Shown piece after piece: positions 6,968-13,938 of a stretch of DNA of 14,169 nucleotides (its first letter is position 1; every line of letters starts with the position of its first letter). The DNA lies in assembly GCA_021739805.1 (NCBI GenBank), contig JAIPBB010000122.1, positions 1 to 14,169 on the forward strand, in the 5' to 3' direction. The DNA is from Saprospiraceae bacterium. GTDB lineage: Bacteria; Bacteroidota; Bacteroidia; Bacteroidales; JAIPBB01. The notes below the pieces were generated by a model. It ran no database searches. It worked only from the letters and a program-made list of their open reading frames with translations, and was not told the origin of the DNA. Made by a program: the position numbers and the translations under genes.

Positions 6968-7009
6968 ACCCTGTTGGAATAGTTCACTTCGTTTCACATT
7001 CCACAGGGT
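6968..7009. repeat. Stem-loop with 12-bp stem, possible terminator or repeat hairpin
   Basis: accctgt-t-ggaat (6968-6980) pairs with attcc-acagggt (6998-7009). This gives 7 bp plus 5 bp with one bulged T and a 17-nt loop. No T-run follows, so it is not a classical intrinsic terminator. It begins exactly where the octamer array ends and lies about 50 nt before the candidate promoter of the next gene. Confidence 0.7.
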
Positions 7010-7034
7010 AAACAAATGAAGGATTTCCACCAAA

Positions 7035-7067
7035 TTTGTATTAGAATAGTTTTTTTTATTAATATTG
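7035..7067 (+). promoter_or_regulatory. Candidate Bacteroidota promoter for the acyl-CoA synthetase gene
   Basis: TTTG at 7035-7038 and taatattg at 7060-7067 (one mismatch to TAnnTTTG) are separated by 21 nt, within the usual spacing between -33 and -7 elements in this phylum. The ATG follows 37 nt later. Confidence 0.45.
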
Positions 7068-7104
7068 TACTAGTTAACCACTAATATAAATTAAACAAAT
7101 CGCT

Positions 7105-8892
7105 ATGCCAGTTACAAGGATCTTTGATCTTTTGCCTCGCTATGCTAATAAAATGGCAGCAAAAGATGATGTTTTATGTGGGAAGGAAGATGGTGAGTGG
7201 AAGAAATATAATATTTATCAATACATTGAAATTGTCAATGACATAAGTTTTGGATTCCTGAAGCTTGGTGTTCAGAAAGGACAAAAAATTGCCACAATTA
7301 CTAACAACAGACCTGAGTGGAATTTCCTAGATATGGCAATTCAACAAGTTGGTGCTATTCATGTTCCAATTTATCCAACAATTAGCGAATCTGACTATGA
7401 ATTCATTCTAAATCATGCTGAAGTAGTTTATGTTTTTGTTTCGGGTGAAGAGTTATATAGAAAGATTCAAAATGTTATCGCTAATGTGGAATCATTAAGG
7501 GATATTTACACCTTTAATAATAGTGTAGGGATTAAACATTTAAGTGAACTCATAGAATTAGGAAAATCAAATCCCAATTCAGAAAAACTGGAAGAAATTA
7601 AATCTTCAATAAAAACTGATGACCTGGCTACCTTAATTTACACATCTGGGACTACCGGAGACCCTAAAGGAGTAATGCTCAGTCATAAAAATATTTTAAG
7701 TAATGTAATGTCTATCAAACATGTATCTCCGGTTGGGGAAGAAGGCAAAGCATTAAGCTATTTGCCATTATCGCATGTGTATGAAAGGACATTAAATTAT
7801 ATGTATCAGTATTTAGGAACATCTATTTACTATGCTGAAAACCTTGGTAAAATTGTTGACAATATCCAGGAAATAAGACCCCATATTATGGGAAGTGTTC
7901 CAAGGCTGCTTGAAAAAGTTTATGATAAAATTATGGCTAAAGGAAGGAAACAAGAAGGTATAAAAAAGAAGATTTTCTTTTGGGCTATGGATATTGGATT
8001 AAAATATGAAGTTGAGAAATCTAATCCTATTTATAAAGTTCAATTAGCAATTGCACGAAAGCTTGTTTTCTCAAAATGGAAAGAAGCAATGGGAGGTAAT
8101 TTCAAAGTTATTGTTTCAGGAGCAGCAGCTTTACAGACAAGACTTGCAAAAGTATTTTGGGCAGCCGGAATCCCATTACTCGAAGGTTATGGTTTAACTG
8201 AAACATCTCCGGTTTTAGCAGTAAATAGTTTTTTAAAAGGTGGTTTATGTTTTGGGACTGTTGGAAAAATAGTTCCCGATGTTGATATTAAAATTGGTGA
8301 TGATGGAGAAATACTTGCAAAAGGACCAAATTTAATGAAAGGTTATTATAAGCAACAAGACTTAACTGCTGAAGTAATAAACAAAGATGGATATTTTCAC
8401 ACAGGAGACATTGGAATAATAACTGAAGCAGGCCATCTTAAAATTACCGGAAGGAAAAAAGAGATATTCAAAACTTCGATGGGAAAATATATTAGCCCAC
8501 AACTAATTGAAAATAAATTCAAAGAATCGTCATTTATTGACCAAATAGCTGTTATTGGTGAAAATCAAAAATTTGCAGCCGCATTGGTTGTTCCTGATTT
8601 TGCTTATTTGAAGTCATTTTGTATATTAAAAAAGATTGAATACATTTCCGATACAGAAATTGTAAAAAATCCTGAAATTAAAAAACAAATTCATCAGGAA
8701 ATTGAATCATTCAATAAAGCTTTTGGTGATACTGAAAAAATCAAGAAATTCGAATTAATCGACCATGAGTGGTCAATTGAAACCGGAGAATTGACAGCAT
8801 CTCTTAAAATGAGACGAAAATTCATTTATGAAAAATACGAGGATTTAATAAACAAAATCTTCAATATTGTTCCTGAATTGGAGGCGGTATAG
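7105..8892 (+). CDS. Long-chain fatty acid--CoA ligase (AMP-forming, FadD15-like)
   Basis: This is a 595-residue, full-length ANL-family adenylating enzyme. It activates fatty acids with ATP and then forms acyl-CoA, feeding lipid synthesis or beta-oxidation, in the cytosol or at the inner membrane. Visible motifs are the P-loop YTSGTTGDPKG (179-189), the A5 motif GYGLTETSP (361-369), the adenine/ribose motif YFHTGDIG (430-437), the hinge GRKKE (449-453) and the C-terminal lysine in GKYISP (Lys461). The length, the linker around 270-330 and the KYISPQ end place it with the bacterial FadD15/long-chain type rather than acetyl-CoA synthetase. It stands alone between two repeat-rich gaps and points toward the convergent T9SS gene. 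The last residues (EAV) adjoin a repeat array and may have been altered by it. Confidence 0.92.
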   Translation: MPVTRIFDLLPRYANKMAAKDDVLCGKEDGEWKKYNIYQYIEIVNDISFGFLKLGVQKGQKIATITNNRPEWNFLDMAIQQVGAIHVPIYPTISESDYEFILNHAEVVYVFVSGEELYRKIQNVIANVESLRDIYTFNNSVGIKHLSELIELGKSNPNSEKLEEIKSSIKTDDLATLIYTSGTTGDPKGVMLSHKNILSNVMSIKHVSPVGEEGKALSYLPLSHVYERTLNYMYQYLGTSIYYAENLGKIVDNIQEIRPHIMGSVPRLLEKVYDKIMAKGRKQEGIKKKIFFWAMDIGLKYEVEKSNPIYKVQLAIARKLVFSKWKEAMGGNFKVIVSGAAALQTRLAKVFWAAGIPLLEGYGLTETSPVLAVNSFLKGGLCFGTVGKIVPDVDIKIGDDGEILAKGPNLMKGYYKQQDLTAEVINKDGYFHTGDIGIITEAGHLKITGRKKEIFKTSMGKYISPQLIENKFKESSFIDQIAVIGENQKFAAALVVPDFAYLKSFCILKKIEYISDTEIVKNPEIKKQIHQEIESFNKAFGDTEKIKKFELIDHEWSIETGELTASLKMRRKFIYEKYEDLINKIFNIVPELEAV

Positions 8893-8894
8893 GT

Positions 8895-8964
8895 TTGGTA
8901 ATCGGTATTCGGTAAGCGGTGTTCACTAGGCAGTAGGCAAAAGTAAAAAGGCAAAAGGCAAAAG
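8895..8964. repeat. Heptameric tandem array running through three unit families
   Basis: Ten exact 7-nt steps are present: ttggtaa, tcggtat, tcggtaa, gcggtgt, tcactag, gcagtag, gcaaaag, taaaaag, gcaaaag, gcaaaag. The unit drifts from TCGGTAA through GCAGTAG to GCAAAAG without losing register. It starts 2 nt after the TAG of the acyl-CoA synthetase gene and leads into the 31-bp element. Confidence 0.88.
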
Positions 8965-8994
8965 GCATCCAGACGGACTTACTTCGGTTGAAAG
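8964..8994 (+). repeat. 31-bp dispersed repeat, copy C
   Basis: This is the third copy of the 854-884 element, with three differences (cttactt for ctccctt region, and ggttg for ggtcg). Heptamers of the gcaaaag and acaaaag type flank it on both sides (8951-8964 and 8995-9008). Confidence 0.85.
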
Positions 8995-9050
8995 GCAAAA
9001 GACAAAAGACATTGATAAAATAGATTGTATGTAGCACTAGTTAGACCGAG

Positions 9051-9113
9051 TACCACGCTTTAATGAAATAAGAATTTAGCACTAAAATTGCAGCGTGGTG
9101 TATCGAGGAATGA
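9051..9113 (+). repeat. 63-bp dispersed repeat, copy 2, with terminal inverted repeat
   Basis: This matches 6660-6722 at 55 of 63 positions. Near its ends accacgct (9052-9059) and agcgtggt (9092-9099) are perfect 8-bp inverted repeats with about 32 nt between. That could be a hairpin or the ends of a very small mobile element. The conserved tail gtatcgaggaatga follows the right arm. Confidence 0.8.
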
Positions 9114-9125
9114 TGGGAAGATGGT

Positions 9126-9160
9126 GATCAGTAATTAGTAGTAAGCAGTAGGCATTAGAC
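9126..9160. repeat. Heptameric tandem array, AGTAGGC family (degenerate)
   Basis: There are five 7-bp units: gatcagt, aattagt, agtaagc, agtaggc, attagac. It follows the 63-bp repeat, as tcggtaa heptamers follow copy 1 of that repeat. Confidence 0.6.
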
Positions 9161-9225
9161 AAAAAAGGGAAAAAGCAATTCTAATGCGAAACATCAATCA
9201 TAATAAATCTGGGTAAATCAGCGTC

Positions 9226-9338
9226 AAGAAACGAGAAACGGCACTTCGACTCCGCTCAGTGGCCATATAGATTATAATGGAGTGTGGTCATTGAGCGGAG
9301 CCGAAATGACAAGCAACGAGCTACGAGAAACGAGTAAC
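9226..9338. repeat. GAGAAAC heptamer array split by an inverted-repeat element
   Basis: Units aagaaac and gagaaac (9226-9239) precede the inverted repeat. Units aagcaac, gagctac, gagaaac and gagtaac (9311-9338) follow it. The last unit shares its final base with the stop codon (cta at 9338-9340) of the minus-strand gene. The arrangement looks like one array interrupted by about 71 bp. Confidence 0.8.
9242..9308. repeat. Large imperfect inverted repeat (24-bp arms), REP/MITE-like or bidirectional terminator
   Basis: The left arm (9242-9265, cacttcgactccgctcagtg then gcca) and right arm (9285-9308, tggtcattgagcggagccga then aatg) are inverted copies with 20 of 24 positions matching and a 19-nt loop. 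Two of the four differences are G·U-compatible on the plus strand and the other two on the minus strand. It lies between convergent genes, so it could end transcription from both sides. The arm sequence looks like a dispersed palindromic element rather than a unique terminator. Confidence 0.8.
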
Positions 9339-11233
9339 TAATTCCCAACAACAATTTTCTGGGTATGAAGTACTTTCTGATTATCCTGAATTACAAGAAT
9401 ATAAACTCCATTGTTTAAGTATTCGGTTGAGAAAGTTAGCTGATTATTTCCTTCTTTAATTTTTCCTTCGTAAATCTTTTTAATGAGTTTTCCATTCATA
9501 CTGAAAACTGAAATTTGAAGAAAGGAAGTTTTATCAACATTAAACTTTACATTAATCGGTTCATTCAAAACAGGATTTGGAAATACTGACATCGAAGATT
9601 TATCCTTTTCTACAAGCGGAGCTGAGTTATTAAAATCTGGAGCTTTAAGTTCAGCTATCCATGTTCCATTGATATTAGAAAAGTTAACTCTTTGCCCAAA
9701 AGTTCCTGACACCCATACTTTGCCCGGTTCGTTATACTTTCTTTGACTTCCTGTATAATCGCCCCATCTTTCATAATATCCGCTAAGAATATTTACTAAT
9801 TGAGTTCCTTCTTTGATAGTGATTTTTTTAGAAAATTCGTCAGTATTATTATAAAATATTGCTGACATACCAGGGTAATCCTGGGGAGAAGTATGGTCAA
9901 AAGAAATTATTGAACTAGGATCATTTGATGCTGAACCCGTATATGAAATATTAGGATAACCAAAATCCATAACTGAATCACTGATTATTGTTGCATGTAC
10001 AGTGGTTGCAGTACTCACATTGCTGATTAATCCATGATAAATAGCAGCAAAGCCATTTGTTGTGTCGATTGTATTTGCAACAAATTGAATATCTCCATTA
10101 TGAAAGAAACCACCTAAAACTCGTCCATCATTAGTGTCAAAAGTATGGTTAAATTTCTGACGTGCAGGTGGAGGACAACCATAGTTTTTGTCAGAAGTGA
10201 GAAGGTCAACACTTAGTTGAACACCTGTAACACTTTGTTTATTATCAATTTCAATTAAAAAAATTGAATCGCTTTGGATTGAAAAATTCCTGTTTGACAG
10301 AAAATATAATCCCGGTCCGTAATAACTGTCACCACCTCTTATTGGATGAATATTTCTAAGAGTTAATCCACCTAGCTTTATATCTTTCCAAAGTGTAGTT
10401 TGGATTGGAGCACCATTATAACCATCTAATTTATTCACCTGCCAAATAACACTTTGTTTAAATGATGTTTGCCATGAGCCTCCATATTTCAACAAATTCC
10501 CGGTAATAAATAATTCATCTGCATTTAAAGCTATTGCAGGATAATCAGTCCAGCTTGTATCATTCAAAATTGGATTTCCCGGAAGATTATATAAATTCCA
10601 GTTTCCGGTTGGGTCATTTGTTTGAGAAAATCCGACAATAATATCTGTTACACTATCAGAACTTGAACCCGCAAGACAAACAAGAATAAACCTATCTTCA
10701 TCAAAATCATAAATCAATTTTGGATCATATTGATGAGATGAAACAGTAGCAAGTGTATTTGAAAAAACATTAAGTGAAATTGTTTTCAGTAAAGAATCGG
10801 TGTTTACATCATACATAAAAATATTTGTATTAATTGCTGACACTAATTTTCCAGCATTTGATATTGCCAAAGTATTATCATTTGGCACACTGTAATTATA
10901 TGAATTACCCTGGAAATTTCTTAACATTATTGGGGTATCAATAACAGTTTTTGGTGTGTAAAAGTCATATTCAGATTTTTCTTTCCTTGGATATTTCCTG
11001 GAAATTTCCTTTTTAAGTTCCTGCAAATAGCCTCTATAGCTTTTGTTTCCAACATGTGGCGACTCAAGATTTTGAACACTCACCATCCAGTCATTTTTAA
11101 CATCTGAAACATTAACTGTTGTGGATTTCTTAAAAGTAAATGTTTCTTTGCTATAGGTTACTTCATTTCCTTTTTGTGCAATAGCATAAATCGGAAGCAT
11201 GCTAATTAATAAAAATATTATAAACTTATTCAT
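9338..11233 (-). CDS. Secreted protein with T9SS type A C-terminal sorting domain
   Basis: This is a 631-residue protein with a Sec signal peptide (MNKFIIFLLISMLPIYAIAQ) and a C-terminal sorting domain at about 549-631. That domain starts SVFPNPVLNEPINVKF and contains the typical SMNGKLIKKIYEGKIKEGNNQL and LNNGVYILVIQ phrases, ending HTQKIVVGN. Proteins with this tail are carried through the outer membrane by the type IX system and usually anchored to surface lipopolysaccharide or released. The middle region (about 95-540) is beta-rich with repeats of Asp- and Trp-containing strands (DFDEDRFILV, SWTDYPAIALNADELFITG), suggesting a beta-propeller. No catalytic motif or known enzyme family was recognised. 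It is transcribed away from the BNR-repeat T9SS gene. The stop is followed directly by a heptamer array. Confidence 0.88.
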   Translation of the reverse strand: MNKFIIFLLISMLPIYAIAQKGNEVTYSKETFTFKKSTTVNVSDVKNDWMVSVQNLESPHVGNKSYRGYLQELKKEISRKYPRKEKSEYDFYTPKTVIDTPIMLRNFQGNSYNYSVPNDNTLAISNAGKLVSAINTNIFMYDVNTDSLLKTISLNVFSNTLATVSSHQYDPKLIYDFDEDRFILVCLAGSSSDSVTDIIVGFSQTNDPTGNWNLYNLPGNPILNDTSWTDYPAIALNADELFITGNLLKYGGSWQTSFKQSVIWQVNKLDGYNGAPIQTTLWKDIKLGGLTLRNIHPIRGGDSYYGPGLYFLSNRNFSIQSDSIFLIEIDNKQSVTGVQLSVDLLTSDKNYGCPPPARQKFNHTFDTNDGRVLGGFFHNGDIQFVANTIDTTNGFAAIYHGLISNVSTATTVHATIISDSVMDFGYPNISYTGSASNDPSSIISFDHTSPQDYPGMSAIFYNNTDEFSKKITIKEGTQLVNILSGYYERWGDYTGSQRKYNEPGKVWVSGTFGQRVNFSNINGTWIAELKAPDFNNSAPLVEKDKSSMSVFPNPVLNEPINVKFNVDKTSFLQISVFSMNGKLIKKIYEGKIKEGNNQLTFSTEYLNNGVYILVIQDNQKVLHTQKIVVGN

Positions 11234-11257
11234 GATTAATTAAGATTTCGTTCTGAA

Positions 11258-11265
11258 CAAAATTA
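11258..11265 (-). promoter_or_regulatory. Candidate Bacteroidota -7 box for the minus-strand T9SS gene
   Basis: On the minus strand taattttg matches TAnnTTTG exactly, 24 nt upstream of the ATG (complement of 11231-11233). No -33 element at the usual spacing was seen. Confidence 0.5.
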
Positions 11266-11277
11266 GTAATTTTTCTT

Positions 11278-11344
11278 ATGGAAATTTTAAAGAATCAATA
11301 AATGGCAAAATTTTCCTATTGATGGAAATTTTTAACAGTTCAAT
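11278..11344. promoter_or_regulatory. Repeated GGAAATTTT sites in the divergent control region
   Basis: A direct repeat of about 22 bp is present (atggaaattttaaagaatca at 11278 onward, and atggaaatttttaacagttc at 11322 onward, both ending in aat). A copy in inverse orientation (aaaattttcc, 11307-11316) lies between them. This sits between two divergent -7 boxes, where a shared regulator would bind. The AT-rich background makes chance possible. Confidence 0.35.
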
Positions 11345-11358
11345 TGGATTAAATTTTA

Positions 11359-11366
11359 TATTTTTG
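11359..11366 (+). promoter_or_regulatory. Candidate Bacteroidota -7 box for the BNR-repeat T9SS gene
   Basis: tatttttg matches TAnnTTTG exactly, 23 nt upstream of the ATG at 11390. A TTG at 11344-11346 is only 12 nt upstream, an unusually short spacing similar to that at 2396-2417. Confidence 0.5.
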
Positions 11367-11389
11367 CCAAGCACACAAGGTTTTATATT

Positions 11390-13927
11390 ATGGTAAAAAA
11401 CACTAGTAGATTTTTTCTATTAATTATAAGCATTTTCTTTTCAATAAGCAGTTTTGGGCAGCATTGGGTTGAAATGATGAATGACCCAAGCTATAATTTT
11501 TATGAAGTTCAAAAAGAGTTCAATAAGTATTGGGAAGGAAAAGAAATTGAAAAAGGAAAGGGTTGGAAGCAATTTAAGCGCTGGGAATACTTTATGGAAT
11601 TACGAGTTGATTCAAGTGGGAGAATAGCAAACCCATCTGCAAGCTGGAAAGTTTATAAAACAATCAGAGCTAATCAAGCTATGGCTAAATCGGCTCCATC
11701 TGCCGATTGGAAATTTATTGGTCCTTCGGATATTCCCACTAACAAAGGAGGAGCAGGCAGATTAAATTGCATTGAAATTCATCCTAACAACCCAAATATT
11801 ATGTTTGTCGGTGCACCTTCAGGGGGATTATGGAAATCAATTAATGGCGGATTAACATGGCTTACAAACACTGATGACCTTGCGAATATTGGAGTTTCTG
11901 ACATCGCAATCGACCCGGCAAACCCTAATAATATGTACCTTGCTACAGGTGATGGAGATGGAGGAGACACTTATAGTATTGGAATTCTGAAATCAGTTGA
12001 TGGTGGAAATTCATGGGATACAACAAGCTTTTCGTGGGATGTTAATAATCAAAGAAAAATCACAAAAATACTTGTTGACCCAACAAACTCTGAGAAAATA
12101 TTTGCAACAACAACAAATGGAATTTATCGAAGCCTTGACGCAGGAAGCAATTGGAATCTAATAAAAAATGGCAGCTATAAAGACATTAAATTTATGCCGG
12201 GTAATACTTCGGTTATATACATTTCAACATCTCAATCAATTTTAAAATCAACAAATGGGGGTGACGATTTTACAGCTTTAAATTTTGGTGGAGGCACTTT
12301 ACTCTTAAATAGGTTAATGCTGGCAGTAACTCCTGCTGACCCAAATTATTTATATGTTGTTGGAGGAAGATCAAGCGACAATGGATTTGGCGGATTGTGG
12401 CTTTCTGTTGACACTGGTAACTCTTTTGTTTTGAAATCAACAACTCCTAATCTTTTAGGTTGGTCAACAACAGGCTCTGATAATGGTGGTCAATCATGGT
12501 ATGACCTTGCTATTGCTGCTTCCCCTACTAATAAAAATATTGTTTATGTTGGAGGAGTGAATATTTGGAAATCATCTAATAAAGGTCAAAATTGGTCACA
12601 GGTTGGACATTGGACAGGTGCCGATGGAAATCCTTATGTCCATGCTGATATTCATTCTCTGGAATTTTCTCCGGCAAACCCAAATACTCTTTTTGCATGT
12701 ACAGATGGTGGATTATTCATTACCACAAATAATGGGTATTCATGGACAGACAGAAGCAATGGACTCGAAATCGCACAAATTTATGGAATGGGAATTTCAG
12801 CAACTCAACCTAATATAATTATGACCGGTTGGCAAGATAACGGAAGTAATTACCTCAATGGAAGCACCTGGAAAAGAGTAATTGGTGGCGATGGAATGAA
12901 ATGCCAGATTGATTATAGTGACAACGACATTATGTATGGCTCACTTTATTATGGGAGATTTAAAATAAGCACTAATGGAGGTGCAAAATGGAAGGACATA
13001 TATAAAGATATTTCAGAAACCGGCAATTGGGTGACACCTTTCGAGATTCATCCAACTAATCCGCAAACAATTTTCATGGGATATACCAATCTATGGAAAA
13101 GCACAAATAGAGGGGATGACTGGAACAGCATATCAAACTTAGGCGGAAGTACGAAAATCAACGCTATTGGAATTTCTCCTTCCAATCCTGACTATATTTA
13201 CGTTGCTAAAAGCACACTACTTTATCGTACAACTAATGGTGGCTCAACATGGACAAATGTGAGTAACGGTTTATCAAGTGGTACAATAACTTCTATCGTT
13301 GTTCACGAAACTGACTTTAAAAAAGTCTGGGTAACAAAATCGGGATATTATGATGGTGTTAAAGTATTTTATTCTGATAAAGGCGGTGTAGGTTGGACAA
13401 ATGTTTCAGGTAGCCTTCCGAATATTCCTGTTAATTGCATTGCTTATGAAAATGGCTCAGATGAGGCTCTGTATGTCGGAACTGATGTTGGAGTTTATTA
13501 TAAAGATTCAACTATGACCGACTGGATTCCATTTATGGATTATTTGCCAAATGTTATTGTTAACGAATTAGAATTTTTCTATCCTGAAAATAAAATTATC
13601 GCTGCTACTTATGGAAGGGGTGTTTGGGAATCATATACTTATTCTGCATTGCAAACTAGTTTAAAAGAAAAGGCTTATAAAATCAATGAAATTGTTGTAT
13701 ATCCAAATCCAACTAATAAAGAGATTAACATTCTTCTCACTGAAGAATTGCATGGTGAAACAAAAATTAGCATTTATAACTCCTTAGGCCAATTGGTTCA
13801 TAGTGAGAAAACAAAAAGTTTCAACAGCCTTTATAAAATTGATATGCAGAATAAACCAAGTGGTTTTTATTATATAGAAGTTAAAAACAAAAACAAACAA
13901 TTTTCCTCAAAATTTATTAAGGAATAA
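11390..13927 (+). CDS. Secreted BNR/sortilin-like beta-propeller protein with T9SS sorting domain
   Basis: This is an 845-residue protein with a signal peptide (residues 1-24, ending SSFGQ). About eleven Asp-box (S-x-D/N-x-G-x-x-W) turns are spread over residues 150-670, such as SINGGLTW (150-157), SVDGGNSW (202-209), SLDAGSNW (248-255), SSNKGQNW (395-402), STNGGAKW (527-534), STNRGDDW (571-578) and TTNGGSTW (614-621). Repeats like these mark VPS10/sortilin-type and sialidase-fold propellers. AATYGRGVWES (738-748) closes the propeller as is typical in this group. The C-terminal domain at 768-845 starts IVVYPNPTNKEINILL and ends FSSKFIKE, a T9SS type A signal. It should be exported to the cell surface and may bind protein or glycan. 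No catalytic residues of a sialidase (such as an FRIP motif) were seen, so an enzymatic role is not claimed. The next gene begins 11 nt downstream. Confidence 0.92.
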   Translation: MVKNTSRFFLLIISIFFSISSFGQHWVEMMNDPSYNFYEVQKEFNKYWEGKEIEKGKGWKQFKRWEYFMELRVDSSGRIANPSASWKVYKTIRANQAMAKSAPSADWKFIGPSDIPTNKGGAGRLNCIEIHPNNPNIMFVGAPSGGLWKSINGGLTWLTNTDDLANIGVSDIAIDPANPNNMYLATGDGDGGDTYSIGILKSVDGGNSWDTTSFSWDVNNQRKITKILVDPTNSEKIFATTTNGIYRSLDAGSNWNLIKNGSYKDIKFMPGNTSVIYISTSQSILKSTNGGDDFTALNFGGGTLLLNRLMLAVTPADPNYLYVVGGRSSDNGFGGLWLSVDTGNSFVLKSTTPNLLGWSTTGSDNGGQSWYDLAIAASPTNKNIVYVGGVNIWKSSNKGQNWSQVGHWTGADGNPYVHADIHSLEFSPANPNTLFACTDGGLFITTNNGYSWTDRSNGLEIAQIYGMGISATQPNIIMTGWQDNGSNYLNGSTWKRVIGGDGMKCQIDYSDNDIMYGSLYYGRFKISTNGGAKWKDIYKDISETGNWVTPFEIHPTNPQTIFMGYTNLWKSTNRGDDWNSISNLGGSTKINAIGISPSNPDYIYVAKSTLLYRTTNGGSTWTNVSNGLSSGTITSIVVHETDFKKVWVTKSGYYDGVKVFYSDKGGVGWTNVSGSLPNIPVNCIAYENGSDEALYVGTDVGVYYKDSTMTDWIPFMDYLPNVIVNELEFFYPENKIIAATYGRGVWESYTYSALQTSLKEKAYKINEIVVYPNPTNKEINILLTEELHGETKISIYNSLGQLVHSEKTKSFNSLYKIDMQNKPSGFYYIEVKNKNKQFSSKFIKE

Positions 13928-13938
13928 ATAATTCCAAA

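Larger units (their letters stand above)
6358..7104. other. Repeat-rich gene-free intergenic region
   Basis: No credible gene is seen in these 747 bp. The order is as follows. A purine-rich stretch with GGCAAA/GGAAAA units lies at 6358-6400. A degenerate 8-bp run of gggtgaag-type units lies at about 6420-6447. A pair of mini-hairpins follows at 6519-6582. A 63-bp repeat lies at 6660-6722, tcggtaa heptamers at 6737-6771 and the 31-bp element at 6787-6817. agttagc-type heptamers follow at 6824-6858 and an octamer array at 6881-6967. A 12-bp stem-loop lies at 6968-7009, then a promoter-like sequence. Minus-strand open frames across it only translate repeats. Confidence 0.85.
8893..9337. other. 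Repeat-rich gap between convergent genes
   Basis: These 445 bp contain no credible gene. They hold a ten-unit heptamer array (8895-8964), the third 31-bp element (8964-8994), the second 63-bp repeat (9051-9113), degenerate agtaggc heptamers (9126-9160) and gagaaac heptamers on either side of a large inverted repeat (9226-9338). The gap separates the 3' ends of a plus-strand and a minus-strand gene, so transcripts from both sides should end here. Confidence 0.85.

Noticed and set aside
11779..12818. Small frames of 63 (minus) and 71 (plus) codons inside the BNR-repeat gene
   Set aside because: They are out-of-frame shadows of the Asp-box repeats.
11390..13927. Sialidase enzyme assignment for the BNR-repeat protein
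   Set aside because: Asp boxes are present, but no FRIP motif or arginine triad could be found, so only the fold is claimed.
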